Below, one piece after another: positions 42,283-51,600 of a DNA stretch of 64,000 nucleotides. Source of the stretch: Thermoplasmata archaeon (GTDB taxonomy: Archaea; Thermoplasmatota; Thermoplasmata; Lutacidiplasmatales; UBA184); contig JAKIWI010000005.1 of the NCBI GenBank assembly GCA_022750115.1, positions 62,001-126,000 on the forward strand, read 5' to 3'. Each line of letters opens with the position of its first letter. Within the stretch, counting starts at the first letter, position 1. The position numbers and the translations under genes are program-made. The notes beneath the pieces are model-generated. The model was not told the DNA's origin. It ran no database searches and saw only the letters and a program-made list of their open reading frames with translations.

Positions 42283-43227
42283 GTGGCGGCCGTCGAAGCC
42301 AACCTCGCCGGAATTCGCCTGCGGAACCCGTTCTTGCTCGCCTCGGGCATCTGGGGGGAGAGCGGGGAATCGCTCCGCGGCGCGTACGAGGCGGGTGCCG
42401 GGGGCGTCGTCACGAAGTCGATCGGGGCGGTTCCGCGCGACGGCTACCCGAACCCGACCGTGGAGACGTTCGAGTCGTGGGGCATGCTGAACGCGATGGG
42501 GCTCCCGAACCCCGGGATCGTGGAATACCCCCAGGAAGTCGCGCGTGCTCGGGCGGCGGGCGTCCCGGTCATCGGGTCCGTTTTCGCGGGCGACGCCGAC
42601 GGATTCGCCGACGTCGGGCGCCGGATGGAGTCGACGGGCGTCCTGGCGCTCGAGCTGAACCTGAGCTGCCCGCATGCGAAAGGTCTGGGGTCCGAGGTCG
42701 GGTCCGACCCGGGCGAGGTCGAGAGGGTCGTCCGCGCCGTCGTGCGAGCGGTCAAGATCCCCGTCCTGGCGAAGCTCACACCGAACACGGCGGACGTCGT
42801 CGCGCTCGGCCTCGCGGCGGAGCGCGGCGGAGCGGCGGGAGTGAGCGCGATCAACACGCTCCGCGCCATGTCGATCGACGTCACATTGCGCCGTCCAGTC
42901 CTCGCCAACGGCCTCGGCGGTCTGAGCGGCGCGGCGGTCAAGCCGGTCGGTCTCGCCGTCGTCTGGCAACTGTTCGACGCGCTGACGGTGCCGATCGTCG
43001 GCATCGGCGGCATTCGGACCGTCGATGACTCCATCGCGTACGCCCTCGCCGGAGCGCGGGCGGTCGAGGTGGGAACCGCGGTCGCGTTCGGAGGGGTTGG
43101 TGTGTTCGGCGAACTCTCTCGGGGCCTCCCGGGCCGGCTCGACGAGCTCGGCTTCCGATCTTGGGAGGACGCCGTAGGGGCTGCGCACGCGGGTCGCTCG
43201 CGCCCGACCTCGTCGGTGCCGAGCTAG
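42283..43227 (+). CDS. pyrD: Dihydroorotate dehydrogenase, class 1B catalytic subunit
   Basis: PyrD oxidises dihydroorotate to orotate with FMN in pyrimidine synthesis. The 314-residue protein has GIRLRNPFLLASGIWG, VVTKSIGAVPRDGYPNP, FESWGMLNAMGLPNPG, and LELNLSCPHAKGLG, with the catalytic Cys of the class 1 enzymes that work with PyrK. FMN-binding GLGGLSGAAVKPVG and GIGGIRTVDDSIAYALAGA close the barrel. The GTG at 42283 is preferred because of its spacing to the TATA box. pyrK follows at 8 bp, confirming the class 1B heterotetramer. Confidence 0.92.
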   Translation: MAAVEANLAGIRLRNPFLLASGIWGESGESLRGAYEAGAGGVVTKSIGAVPRDGYPNPTVETFESWGMLNAMGLPNPGIVEYPQEVARARAAGVPVIGSVFAGDADGFADVGRRMESTGVLALELNLSCPHAKGLGSEVGSDPGEVERVVRAVVRAVKIPVLAKLTPNTADVVALGLAAERGGAAGVSAINTLRAMSIDVTLRRPVLANGLGGLSGAAVKPVGLAVVWQLFDALTVPIVGIGGIRTVDDSIAYALAGARAVEVGTAVAFGGVGVFGELSRGLPGRLDELGFRSWEDAVGAAHAGRSRPTSSVPS

Positions 43228-43235
43228 GAGAACTC

Positions 43236-44009
43236 GTGCGCCAGATCGTCCGCGTCACCGAGCGCGTGCAAGAGACGCCGAGCACCGTGACCCTGAGATT
43301 CGATCATGCCGGCGCCGCCGCGCCCGGCCAGTTCGTGATGCTCTGGCTGCCCGGGGACGACGAACTCCCGATGTCGCTCTCGTGGGTGGGAGACCGGAAG
43401 GGCGTGACGGTGAAGGCGATGGGCGACACGAGTCGCCGGATCCTCGACATTCCGGTCGGTACCCGCCTTGGCGTGCGCGGTCCGTACGGCACGAAATTCG
43501 ACCTCTCCCGACAGCGGGTGCTCCTCGTCGGGGGCGGCTCGGGCACCGCGGTGCTGGCCCCTGCCGCCGAGGCGGCGCTGGCTCAGGGCGCCCACGTCAC
43601 CGCCGCCCTCGGTGCCACGACCGCGAACGAGCTCCTCTTCGAGGATCGCTTACGGTCGGCGGGAGCGAAGATCGCGGTGGCGACCGACGATGGAACCGTG
43701 GGTCACCATGGGTTCGTGACCGAGCTCGCCGACCGGCTGCTCCACGAAGCCACGTTCGACGTCGTCTGGACGTGCGGGCCAGAGAAGATGATGCGCAAGG
43801 TCGCCGACAGCGGTCGGTCGGTCGGCGCCCCCGTCGTTTTCTCGGTCGAACGCCACATGAAATGCGCGCTCGGGATGTGCGACGCCTGCTCGCTCGGTCC
43901 GTTCCATGTCTGCGTGGACGGGCCGGTCTTTCCGGCCGAGCAGATCGCCCGGCTCGACGAGTTCGGGCGGTTCAAGCGCGACCCATCGGGCCGCTTGGTC
44001 GCTGCGTGA
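43236..44009 (+). CDS. pyrK: Dihydroorotate dehydrogenase electron-transfer subunit
   Basis: PyrK passes electrons from PyrD to NAD through FAD and a 2Fe-2S cluster. The 257-residue protein starts MRQIVRVTERVQETPSTVTL, with FAD-binding PGQFVMLWLPGDDELPMSLS, NAD-binding LLVGGGSGTAVLAPAAEAAL, and the cluster ligands in MKCALGMCDACSLGPFHVC. All four cysteines are present. The GTG at 43236 has AGGAG seven bases upstream; the open frame runs further upstream but overlaps pyrD. It is the second gene of the pyrD-pyrK operon. Confidence 0.92.
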   Translation: MRQIVRVTERVQETPSTVTLRFDHAGAAAPGQFVMLWLPGDDELPMSLSWVGDRKGVTVKAMGDTSRRILDIPVGTRLGVRGPYGTKFDLSRQRVLLVGGGSGTAVLAPAAEAALAQGAHVTAALGATTANELLFEDRLRSAGAKIAVATDDGTVGHHGFVTELADRLLHEATFDVVWTCGPEKMMRKVADSGRSVGAPVVFSVERHMKCALGMCDACSLGPFHVCVDGPVFPAEQIARLDEFGRFKRDPSGRLVAA

Positions 44010-44075
44010 CTGTCGGTCTTCCGTCGAAATTCGGCGTCCACGAAGGCTCATAACGACCCGAACCTAGCGCGCGCC

Positions 44076-44765
44076 ATGCGAATCGGCCTCGTCATCGTCG
44101 GCGTAATCCTGCTGGTCGTCGGATTGCTCGCCGCGGGATTGACCTACCAGCAGACGCAGACGCTCTCGCCGCTCCCCGAATACCCGAACGCCTACGAGGC
44201 GACCCTCGGGTCGGTGACGGCCGGCACGATGACCATCGCGTGGTCGGGGGGGAACGCGAACTCGACCGTCTTCGTGTACCAATGTTCGTCGTCGAGCTGC
44301 CAGAGCTTGGGCAGCCCCGTTGCGAAAGGGACCGGCGACTCGGGGACGTTGAAGTTCTCCGTCACGGGCGGCACCACGATCGCGATCGATGCGACCGGGG
44401 GCTCCACGATCTCCGCGACGGTCACGACCGACGGGTTCGTCCCCTTCACCTTCATCGGCGTCGGCCTCGCCGCCGCCGGGGCGTTCCTGCTCGTGATCGG
44501 AATCATGGCGAACCGGCGGATTCGCGCCGCTCCCGAGTCTTACGCCGACGCCGCACCGGTCCAGGATGCCCCGCCGGCGCCGCTCATGCCGGGCGAGGTG
44601 GACCAGGGACACATCATGCAGGCCGCTCCCGCCCCCGCCGCCGCGCCGGCCCCGGGTCCGGGACAGATGATCAAATGTGCGTCCTGCGGCACGCTCAACG
44701 AGATGTGGCTCCACAACTGTCGCTGGTGCCAGCGCCCGCTCACGACGACCGCCGAGTCGGGCTAG
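44076..44765 (+). CDS. Two-span membrane protein with C-terminal zinc ribbon
   Basis: This 229-residue protein has an N-terminal hydrophobic helix (LVIVGVILLVVGLLAAGLTY), an extracellular domain of about 90 residues rich in Thr, Ser and Gly with one cysteine pair (VYQCSSSSCQSL), a second helix (FIGVGLAAAGAFLLVIGIM), an Ala/Pro-rich linker and a C-terminal zinc ribbon (IKCASCGTLNEMWLHNCRWC). The topology puts the zinc ribbon in the cytoplasm. I do not recognise a named family. It lies between pyrK and pyrG with its own 66-bp upstream gap. Confidence 0.7.
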   Translation: MRIGLVIVGVILLVVGLLAAGLTYQQTQTLSPLPEYPNAYEATLGSVTAGTMTIAWSGGNANSTVFVYQCSSSSCQSLGSPVAKGTGDSGTLKFSVTGGTTIAIDATGGSTISATVTTDGFVPFTFIGVGLAAAGAFLLVIGIMANRRIRAAPESYADAAPVQDAPPAPLMPGEVDQGHIMQAAPAPAAAPAPGPGQMIKCASCGTLNEMWLHNCRWCQRPLTTTAESG

Positions 44766-44883
44766 CCGCGGCGGGCACCACCGCGACTCGCGGGGCGCTG
44801 CGGCGTCCCGCGGCGACGACCGTTTCCCACACTTGCTTGACAGGCTTTATGCCGCGACCCCGCTCCCCCCCGCGGTGCCGGCC

Positions 44884-46518
44884 ATGAAAGTCATCGTGGT
44901 CAGCGGAGGCGTGATCTCCGGCCTCGGGAAGGGGATCACCACTTCTTCGCTCGGCCGCCTCCTCAAAGCCCGCGGAATCGCGGTCACGATCCTGAAGGTC
45001 GACCCGTACCTCAACGTCGACGCGGGCACGATGAACCCGTACCAGCACGGCGAGGTGTTCGTGCTGGACGACGGCACGGAGGCCGACCTCGACCTCGGCA
45101 ACTACGAGCGCTTCCTGGGCCAGAGCCTCTCCGGAACGCACAACCTCACGACCGGGAAGGTCTACCGGACGGTCATCGAGAAGGAGCGGCGCGGCGACTA
45201 CCTCGGCAACACCGTCCAGATCATCCCCCACGTGACCGGGGAGATCAAACGGACGATCCGCGAGGTGTTCCAAGCAACGGGGGCCGACGTGGTCCTGGTC
45301 GAGGTCGGGGGGACCGTGGGCGACATCGAGTCGATGCCGTTCCTCGAGGCCCTGCGGGAACTCTCCTACGAGCTGGGCGAGGGAAAGACCGCGTTCGTCC
45401 ACACGACGCTCGTCCCCGTCGTCGGACCCGTGGGCGAGGCGAAGACGAAGCCGACCCAACACTCGGTGCGCGAACTCCGGGCGATCGGCATCCGGCCGAC
45501 GATGATCGTCGCGCGCGGGCCCGCGCCGCTGGCGCCCGACATCAAGGCCAAGATCTCGCTGTTCTGCGACGTTCCGCCGGAGGCGGTGATCTCGGTTCCG
45601 GACCAGTCGACGATCTACGAGGTTCCTCTCGTCCTGGAGGCCCAAGGCGTAGGCCGTCAACTGACGACCCTTCTCGGCCTCCCCGACCGGGAGCCCGACT
45701 TTACCGCGTGGAAGGAGTTCCTCGCGACGTACCGCCGGGGCGACCACGAGATCGAGGTCTCGGTCGTCGGGAAGTACACCGAGCTCCGCGATGCCTACCT
45801 CTCCCATATCGAGGCGTTCCACCACGTCCAGGGCCGGCTCGGGGCGACCATCAACTTGAGTTGGTACGATGCGGAGGACCTCCCGCGCGACGCCGCCGCC
45901 CTCGCGCGGATCGAACGCTCCGACGCCGTGCTCGTACCGGGTGGGTTCGGCGCGCGCGGGGTCGAGGGCAAGATGCTGGCGATCTCGGCGGCCCGCCGGA
46001 ACGGCATCCCGTTCCTCGGCGTTTGCTACGGCTTCCAGATGGCGGCGATCGAGTTCGCCCGAAACGTCCTCGCGCTCCCGCAGGCGAACACGACCGAGGT
46101 GGAGCCCCATACGCCCGACCCCGTCGTCTGCCTCCTCGAGGACCAGAAGACGCTCGCGACGCTCGGCGGAACGATGCGACTCGGAGCCCAGAAGGTCACG
46201 CTGACCGAGGAATCGCGCGTCGCCCAGATCTACGGCCGGACCGAGATCGTCGAGCGGCACCGCCACCGCTACGAGATCAACCCCGCCTACATCGACCGCT
46301 TCCGCGAACACGGACTCCGCGTGACGGGGCGGTCGTGGGATGGTCGCGTCGAGGTCTTCGAGCTCGCCGACCATCCGTTCTTCTTGGGGGTCCAGTACCA
46401 CCCCGAGTTCCTCTCCCGCCCCGAGGCCCCCCACCCGCTCTACCTCGAGCTCGTGAAGGCGGCGCTCGCGCGCAAGGGGGTGCCGGCCGATGTCTCCCCC
46501 ACGCCGGCTCGCGCGTGA
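44884..46518 (+). CDS. pyrG: CTP synthase
   Basis: PyrG converts UTP to CTP using ATP and glutamine. The 544-residue protein begins MKVIVVSGGVISGLGKGITT (synthetase P-loop), with DPYLNVDAGTMNPYQHGEVF and EVGGTVGDIESMPFLEALRE. The glutaminase domain has VPGGFGARGVEGK, the nucleophile in FLGVCYGFQMAAIEFARNVL, and the His-Glu pair in QYHPEFLSRP. The ATG at 44884 lies 34 bp after a TTTAT box. The end overlaps aspS by 29 bp, so pyrG and aspS are probably cotranscribed. Confidence 0.96.
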   Translation: MKVIVVSGGVISGLGKGITTSSLGRLLKARGIAVTILKVDPYLNVDAGTMNPYQHGEVFVLDDGTEADLDLGNYERFLGQSLSGTHNLTTGKVYRTVIEKERRGDYLGNTVQIIPHVTGEIKRTIREVFQATGADVVLVEVGGTVGDIESMPFLEALRELSYELGEGKTAFVHTTLVPVVGPVGEAKTKPTQHSVRELRAIGIRPTMIVARGPAPLAPDIKAKISLFCDVPPEAVISVPDQSTIYEVPLVLEAQGVGRQLTTLLGLPDREPDFTAWKEFLATYRRGDHEIEVSVVGKYTELRDAYLSHIEAFHHVQGRLGATINLSWYDAEDLPRDAAALARIERSDAVLVPGGFGARGVEGKMLAISAARRNGIPFLGVCYGFQMAAIEFARNVLALPQANTTEVEPHTPDPVVCLLEDQKTLATLGGTMRLGAQKVTLTEESRVAQIYGRTEIVERHRHRYEINPAYIDRFREHGLRVTGRSWDGRVEVFELADHPFFLGVQYHPEFLSRPEAPHPLYLELVKAALARKGVPADVSPTPARA

Positions 46519-47800
46519 GCTCCGGTCCCTGGACGGCGTGACCGTCCGGATCGGCGGCCATCTCGAGGATTATCGCGCCCTGGGCGGCGTGGCGTTCGCG
46601 CTCGTCCGCGACGGCTCCGGCACCACCCAGGTGACCCTCAAGAAGGGGGTCGCCGACCCGTCGTTGTTCGAGCTGTTCCAGTCGACACCGCGGGAATCCG
46701 TCGTCGAGGTCGAAGGGGAGGCGCGGAAGTCGGAGAAGTCGAACCGCGGCGTCGAACTGTTCCCGACCTCGGCCCGGGTCCTGACCGTCGCGGAGGTCCC
46801 GCTCCCGCTCGGCGTCGTCGACAAGGTCGGCGCCGACCTCGACACCCGCCTCAACCACCGGGTCCTCGACCTTCGGAAACCGGCGAACCGAGCGATCTTC
46901 GAGCTGCGCGGGGCCTTGCTCGAGGGATTCCGGGCCGCCTTCCGGGACCTCGGGTTTGTCGAGGTGGAGACGCCCAAGATCCTCCGCCAGGGCGCGGAAG
47001 GGGGCGCGACGCTGTTCTCGGTCGATTACTTCGGCGAACGGGCCTACCTCGCGCAGAGCCCGCAGCTGTACAAGCAGATGCTGATGGCCGCGGACTTCGA
47101 GCGGGTCCTCGAGATCGGCCCGGTGTTCCGCGCCGAGCCGTCGGACACGATCCGGCACATCACCGAGATCGCCATGCTCGATGGCGAGATGGCGTTCATC
47201 GAGTCGGGCGAGGACCTCCGCGTGACCCTCGAGGAAGCGGTCGCCCGCACGATCGCCCACGCCCGCGCGCGGCTCACCGAGACGGGGAACCCGCTCGTCG
47301 CGCGGCTGTCGGACCCTCCGCGCCCCTTCCCCCGCATCCCGTTCGCGACCGTCTCCGAATGGCTCGGCCGACCGGGAACGGAGCAGGACCTCGGTACGGA
47401 GGACGAAAAGCGGCTGGGCGAGATCGTCCAGGAGAAGCTCGGCGTCCCGCTCTACTACATCACCGATTTTCCGACCTCGATCAAGGCGTCGACGTTCTAT
47501 GCCCGACGAAAGGATGAGAACCCCGCGCTGACCGAGTACTTCGACCTCGGCTTCTCCGGCATCGAGATCGCGAGCGGGGGCCCCCGCGAACACCGGCTCG
47601 ACCGCCTGCTCGCGAACATGGCGTCCGCCGGGGTCGATCCGGCGGCCTTCCCAGGGTACCTCGAGGCGTTCCGGTTCGGGATGCCCCCGCACGGCGGCTG
47701 GGGGTTCGGCATCGACCGGTTCACCTGGGTGCTCGCGGGCGTCCCCAATATCCGTGAGACCCGCCTCTTCCCCCGCGACCGCTACCGGCTGGAGCCGTAG
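46490..47800 (+). CDS. aspS: Aspartyl-tRNA synthetase, archaeal type
   Basis: This class IIb synthetase (436 residues) has an N-terminal OB fold for anticodon binding (VTVRIGGHLEDYRALGGVAF) and the catalytic core. Motif 2 is visible around RVLEIGPVFRAEPSDTIRH and motif 3 in GFGIDRFTWVLAGVPNIRET followed by RLFPRD. The bacterial insertion domain is absent, as expected for the archaeal/eukaryotic form. Whether it also charges tRNA-Asn was not determined. The ATG lies within the last codons of pyrG. MCM begins 8 bp behind its stop. Confidence 0.94.
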   Translation: MSPPRRLARELRSLDGVTVRIGGHLEDYRALGGVAFALVRDGSGTTQVTLKKGVADPSLFELFQSTPRESVVEVEGEARKSEKSNRGVELFPTSARVLTVAEVPLPLGVVDKVGADLDTRLNHRVLDLRKPANRAIFELRGALLEGFRAAFRDLGFVEVETPKILRQGAEGGATLFSVDYFGERAYLAQSPQLYKQMLMAADFERVLEIGPVFRAEPSDTIRHITEIAMLDGEMAFIESGEDLRVTLEEAVARTIAHARARLTETGNPLVARLSDPPRPFPRIPFATVSEWLGRPGTEQDLGTEDEKRLGEIVQEKLGVPLYYITDFPTSIKASTFYARRKDENPALTEYFDLGFSGIEIASGGPREHRLDRLLANMASAGVDPAAFPGYLEAFRFGMPPHGGWGFGIDRFTWVLAGVPNIRETRLFPRDRYRLEP

Positions 47801-47808
47801 GAGGTCCG

Positions 47809-49932
47809 ATGGTCAGCGCTGCTCGTACGCTCGTGGAACGCGTCGACCTCGTCGCACGCTGGTCGAACGTCCTCGAGGAGGGCGACTTCCGCCCCCGGAT
47901 CCTCGAGCTCGCGGACCGATTCCCCGAGGAGCGTTCGCTCGAGGTTCCATTCTCCCAGGTCGAGTCGACCGATACGGGCCTCGCGGACCTTCTGCTCGAG
48001 CGCCCCGAGGAGGTCCTCTCGGCGGGCGTCCGTGCGGTCCGCGAGCTGATCCCGGCGGCCAGTCCCGAGACCGAGGGGCTGAGGCTGCGCGTCGTCGGCC
48101 TTCCCTCGACGGCGCGGCGGCTCATCCGGATGATCCGGGAGAGCGACCTCAACCAGTTCCTCGCCCTCGACGGCATCGTCCGCAAGGCGACGGAGGTCCG
48201 CCCCCAGATCCGGGAGGCCGTCTTCTCCTGCCTCGCCTGTCGCACCGAGATTCACGAGCCGCAGGACGACGGCACGACCGTCTTCCGAGAGCCGCTCGAA
48301 TGCCCCACCTCCCAGGGAGGGTGCGGGAAGCCGGCCGGCCGCACTCGGTTCCGACTCCTTCCCGAGAAGTCGACCTACGTCGACTCCCAGCGGATCGAGA
48401 TCCAGGAGAATCCCGAGAGCCTGAAGGGCGGCGCGCACCCGCAGGGCCTCTCCGTCCTCCTCACCGAGGACCTCACCGGCCGCGTCATCCCCGGGAACCG
48501 GGTCGTCCTCAGCGGGGTCCTGAAGAGCCAGCAGCGAGCGACCGCCTCGCGCTCGGGCATCGTCCGGAGCACCACGTTCGACCTGATCCTGCTCGGGACC
48601 TCGATCGAGTACAAGCAGGTCGAGTACGAGGAGATCGAGATCTCCGAGGAGGAGGAGCGGACGATCCTCGCCTTCCGAGGCGACCCGACGGTCGTGGACA
48701 AGGTAGTGCTGTCACTCGCGCCGACGATCAAGGGGATGGAGGAGGAGAAGGAGGCCATCGCCCTCCAGCTGTTCGGCGGCGTCGAGAAGCGCCACGCCGA
48801 CGGGGTGCGGGTCCGCGGCGACATCCATGTCCTCCTGGTCGGGGACCCGGGAACTGCGAAGAGCCAACTCCTCCGCTACATCGCCGACGTCGCGCCGCGG
48901 GGCATCTACACCAGCGGCAAGGGCGCGACCGCCGCGGGGCTGACCGCCGCCGCCGTGAAGGACGACTTCGGCGGGGGCCGCTGGATGCTCGAGGCAGGAA
49001 TGCTCGTCCTCGCCGACGGTGGGATGGCCATCGTCGATGAGCTCGACAAGATGACCCCCGAGGACCGCTCGGCCATGCACGAGGCGCTCGAGCAGCAGAC
49101 GGTCAGCATCGCGAAGGCGGGGATCACCGCGACTCTGAACGCGCGATGCCCCGTCCTCGCCGCGGCGAACCCGAAGTGGGGGCGCTTCAATGCCGACAAG
49201 ACGATCGCGGAACAGCTCGACCTGCCCCCGACGCTCTTGTCGCGGTTCGATGTCATCTACTCGATCCAGGACCACCCCGAGGAGAAGCGCGACCGCTTCC
49301 TCGCCAACCGGATCCTCCACTCCCACCAGGAGGGTGCGGCCCGGGCGGCGTCGCCCGCGGGCGCCCCGCCGCCGCCATGGGAAGGCGCGCCGTTCCCGCC
49401 GGACCTGTTGCGGAAGTACATCGCCTACGCCCGGCGGAACGTGCGGCCGGTGCTCTCGAACGAGGCGCTTCAGGTCCTCGAGGACTTCTACGTCCGGATC
49501 CGCAAGCAGGGGGAGGAGCCCGACGCCCCGGTCCCGATCACGGCTCGGCAGCTCGAGGCCCTGGTCCGCCTGAGCGAAGCCGCGGCGCGCGCCCGACTCT
49601 CTCCCGTCGTCGCGATCGAGGACGCGGAGCGAGCGACGCGCATCGTCGAGGGCTTCCTGAACCGCGTGACCCGGACCGAGGGCAAGATGGATATCGATGC
49701 CATCGCGACCGGCGTCACCCATACCCAGCGCGAGCGCGTCGAGCGCTTGCAGGAGCTGATGCGCGAGCTCCAGGAGTCGGGCGGTGGAACGTTCGACCTG
49801 ACGGCGCTGAAGGCCGAGGCGGAGAAGCGGGGGATCCCGGCGGCCAAGGTCGATGCCCTGTTCTCGATGCTCCGCAACCAGGGCGAGCTCGCCGAGACCC
49901 GCCCCGGCCGCTGGCAGCTCATCCGATTCTGA
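47809..49932 (+). CDS. mcm: Replicative helicase MCM
   Basis: MCM forms the hexameric 3'-5' helicase of archaeal replication. The 707-residue protein has an N-terminal domain with the zinc-binding Cys-141, -144, -165 and -172 (CLACRTEI, LECPTSQGGC). Walker A is GDPGTAKSQLLRYIADVAPR (residues 345-364), Walker B is LADGGMAIVDELDKM, sensor 1 is in LAAANPKWGRF, and the arginine finger is in LLSRFDVIYSI. A winged helix ends the protein (FDLTALKAEAEKRGIPAAKV). An intein, common in archaeal MCM, is absent. GGAGGT lies directly before the ATG. It is the third gene of pyrG-aspS-mcm. Confidence 0.96.
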   Translation: MVSAARTLVERVDLVARWSNVLEEGDFRPRILELADRFPEERSLEVPFSQVESTDTGLADLLLERPEEVLSAGVRAVRELIPAASPETEGLRLRVVGLPSTARRLIRMIRESDLNQFLALDGIVRKATEVRPQIREAVFSCLACRTEIHEPQDDGTTVFREPLECPTSQGGCGKPAGRTRFRLLPEKSTYVDSQRIEIQENPESLKGGAHPQGLSVLLTEDLTGRVIPGNRVVLSGVLKSQQRATASRSGIVRSTTFDLILLGTSIEYKQVEYEEIEISEEEERTILAFRGDPTVVDKVVLSLAPTIKGMEEEKEAIALQLFGGVEKRHADGVRVRGDIHVLLVGDPGTAKSQLLRYIADVAPRGIYTSGKGATAAGLTAAAVKDDFGGGRWMLEAGMLVLADGGMAIVDELDKMTPEDRSAMHEALEQQTVSIAKAGITATLNARCPVLAAANPKWGRFNADKTIAEQLDLPPTLLSRFDVIYSIQDHPEEKRDRFLANRILHSHQEGAARAASPAGAPPPPWEGAPFPPDLLRKYIAYARRNVRPVLSNEALQVLEDFYVRIRKQGEEPDAPVPITARQLEALVRLSEAAARARLSPVVAIEDAERATRIVEGFLNRVTRTEGKMDIDAIATGVTHTQRERVERLQELMRELQESGGGTFDLTALKAEAEKRGIPAAKVDALFSMLRNQGELAETRPGRWQLIRF

Positions 49933-50046
49933 CCCGCTTCCTCCGAGGAAGCGACACCTCGAAATCCCTCGGGCGACCGCCTACGTTAGCCGCCCGGCAG
50001 TCCTGATATCCTCCCCCGGACCTCGATTCGGTAGCGAGGCCGTCCG

Positions 50047-50364
50047 ATGGGGGGCGAGATCGTGATGCGCGTGCACCGGGTCCGGGCCGAGGTCGTCGTC
50101 GCGGCCTGCGACGCCGACCTCATCGGCAAGGAGCTCCCCGTCGGGAGTTCGGGCCGGACCGTGAAGGTGACCTCGTACTTCTACGGCGAGCGGCAGGTCT
50201 CCGAGGAGGAGCTCGTCTGGGCGCTCAAGCGAGCCACGACGGCGAACTTGCTCGGCGAGAAGGTCCTCGCGATCGCGAAGGACGCCGGGTTCGTCGCGCC
50301 GGGCGGGACCGGCAGGTTGGGCGGCGTGCCGCACGCCGAGATCTTCGCCATGGCCACCGAGTGA
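50047..50364 (+). CDS. DUF424 family protein
   Basis: This 105-residue protein matches archaeal DUF424: a start with VVVAACDADLIGKELPVGS, VTSYFYGERQVSEEELVWAL, ATTANLLGEKVLAIAKDAGF, and the end GGVPHAEIFAM. The family is small, archaea-specific and uncharacterised. Its conserved position next to nmd3 and other translation genes suggests a role in ribosome or RNA metabolism, by context only. The ATG at 50047 (MGGEIVMRVHRVRAE) or a second at 50065 could be used. It is 13 bp ahead of nmd3. Confidence 0.82.
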   Translation: MGGEIVMRVHRVRAEVVVAACDADLIGKELPVGSSGRTVKVTSYFYGERQVSEEELVWALKRATTANLLGEKVLAIAKDAGFVAPGGTGRLGGVPHAEIFAMATE

Positions 50365-50377
50365 TCGCGCCGCCAGA

Positions 50378-51163
50378 GTGGGGTCCGTGCCGGGAGAGTT
50401 CTGCGTGGTCTGCGGTCGGGAGGACCTCCCGACGACCGACGGCGTGTGCGCCGACTGCTTCGCGAAGCGAACGCCGCTGATCCGGGTCGAGGGGCGGCCG
50501 ACCATCGTCCTGTGCCCGACCTGCGGGGCTCGTCAAATCGGTTCGATGTGGGAGCGCCGCGGGGCCCCGACTGTGTTGACGCCGGAGGACCTGATGCCGC
50601 TGCTCGTCGTTCATCCCGAGGCCGGCGTCCGACGGGTCCGCTGGTCCGAAGGCGGGAAGACCGTGCTGCTCCGAGACCTGGCGGCGTCGGCCGACGTGGC
50701 GATTCGCGGCCAGCTCCGGACGGAGACGGTCAAGTTCGAGGTGAAGATCGAGCACCACACCTGTCCCGAATGCAGCCGCCGGTCCGGCCACTTCTTCACC
50801 GCCGTGATTCAACTTCGGGGAGTCGAGGACGGAACCCGAGAGACCGCGCGGGAGCTCCGGGCGCGGCTCGACGACCAGTGGGACTTGCTCATGCCCCACG
50901 CGCGCGGCTCGTGGAAGGAGGCGATCTCCTGGAAGGAGGAGAAGCCGGAAGGGTGGGATTTCTACATGACCGACACCCTCGCGGCCCGATCGATCGTCCG
51001 CCTCGGGAAGGTGCGGCTCGCTGGGACCCTGAAGGAATCCGCGACGTTGTGGGGCCGAAAAAATGGGCGCGATGTCTATCGCGTCACGTTCTGTCTCCGA
51101 CTTCCGACCCCGCCGGGACTGTCCCGGTCGACGGAGCGAGACCCGCTCGAACGGCAGGCTTAA
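50378..51163 (+). CDS. nmd3: Archaeal NMD3 homologue
   Basis: This 261-residue protein has three CXXC pairs at its N-terminus (FCVVCGRED, GVCADCFAKR, VLCPTCGAR) and a later HHTCPECSRRSGHFFTAVIQ. This is the zinc domain of NMD3, the eukaryotic 60S export adaptor that archaea keep as a large-subunit assembly factor. The remaining part has the conserved KEAISWKEEKPEGWDFYMTD and a final beta domain with YRVTFCLRLPTPPG. It starts at the GTG at 50378; a GTG at 50387 is also possible. Its neighbour DUF424 is also translation-associated. Confidence 0.87.
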   Translation: MGSVPGEFCVVCGREDLPTTDGVCADCFAKRTPLIRVEGRPTIVLCPTCGARQIGSMWERRGAPTVLTPEDLMPLLVVHPEAGVRRVRWSEGGKTVLLRDLAASADVAIRGQLRTETVKFEVKIEHHTCPECSRRSGHFFTAVIQLRGVEDGTRETARELRARLDDQWDLLMPHARGSWKEAISWKEEKPEGWDFYMTDTLAARSIVRLGKVRLAGTLKESATLWGRKNGRDVYRVTFCLRLPTPPGLSRSTERDPLERQA

Positions 51164-51208
51164 AAGCCGACCCACCCTCGGAATCGTCGGACAGGGCGGA
51201 CCCGGTCG

Positions 51209-51586
51209 ATGATGAAGAAAAGCGGCATCCTACGGCGTCACCACGGCAACGACACCCTCGAGGAGGGCACATTCCTCGACCTCGGCTCGATGGGATTCGA
51301 GGAGGAGGGCGGCGTCGGAGTGAAGTCGACGATCCGCCTCGCCGAGATCCTGCGCTACGACGACCTGCGCGCGGCGAGCAAGCTCGCCTACCAGGGCGAC
51401 ATCGTGATCGTGGACTACACGTCCATCGCGAACGACCAGAACACGATGCGCCGCCTCAGCATTGACCTCAAGAACGTCGCCAAGGACGTCGGCGGCGACG
51501 TCGCGGGCATCGCGAAGAACCTGGTGGCGCTGACGCCCGCCGGGGTCCGCATCGACCGGCAGAAGATTCGCTCGTCTCTCTCGTAG
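51209..51586 (+). CDS. sepF: Cell division protein SepF
   Basis: SepF anchors FtsZ to the membrane in many archaea. The 125-residue protein has a short N-terminal part with basic residues (MMKKSGILRRHHG), where archaeal SepF carries its membrane-targeting helix, and the SepF core: DDLRAASKLAYQGDIVIVDY, RRLSIDLKNVAKDVGGDVAG, NLVALTPAGVRIDRQKI. FtsZ is not in the window. A TTAAAA box within the palindrome GGCTTAAAAGCC lies about 42 bp upstream. pepA follows at 14 bp. Confidence 0.9.
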   Translation: MMKKSGILRRHHGNDTLEEGTFLDLGSMGFEEEGGVGVKSTIRLAEILRYDDLRAASKLAYQGDIVIVDYTSIANDQNTMRRLSIDLKNVAKDVGGDVAGIAKNLVALTPAGVRIDRQKIRSSLS

Positions 51587-51600
51587 GGCGGGCTCCTGCC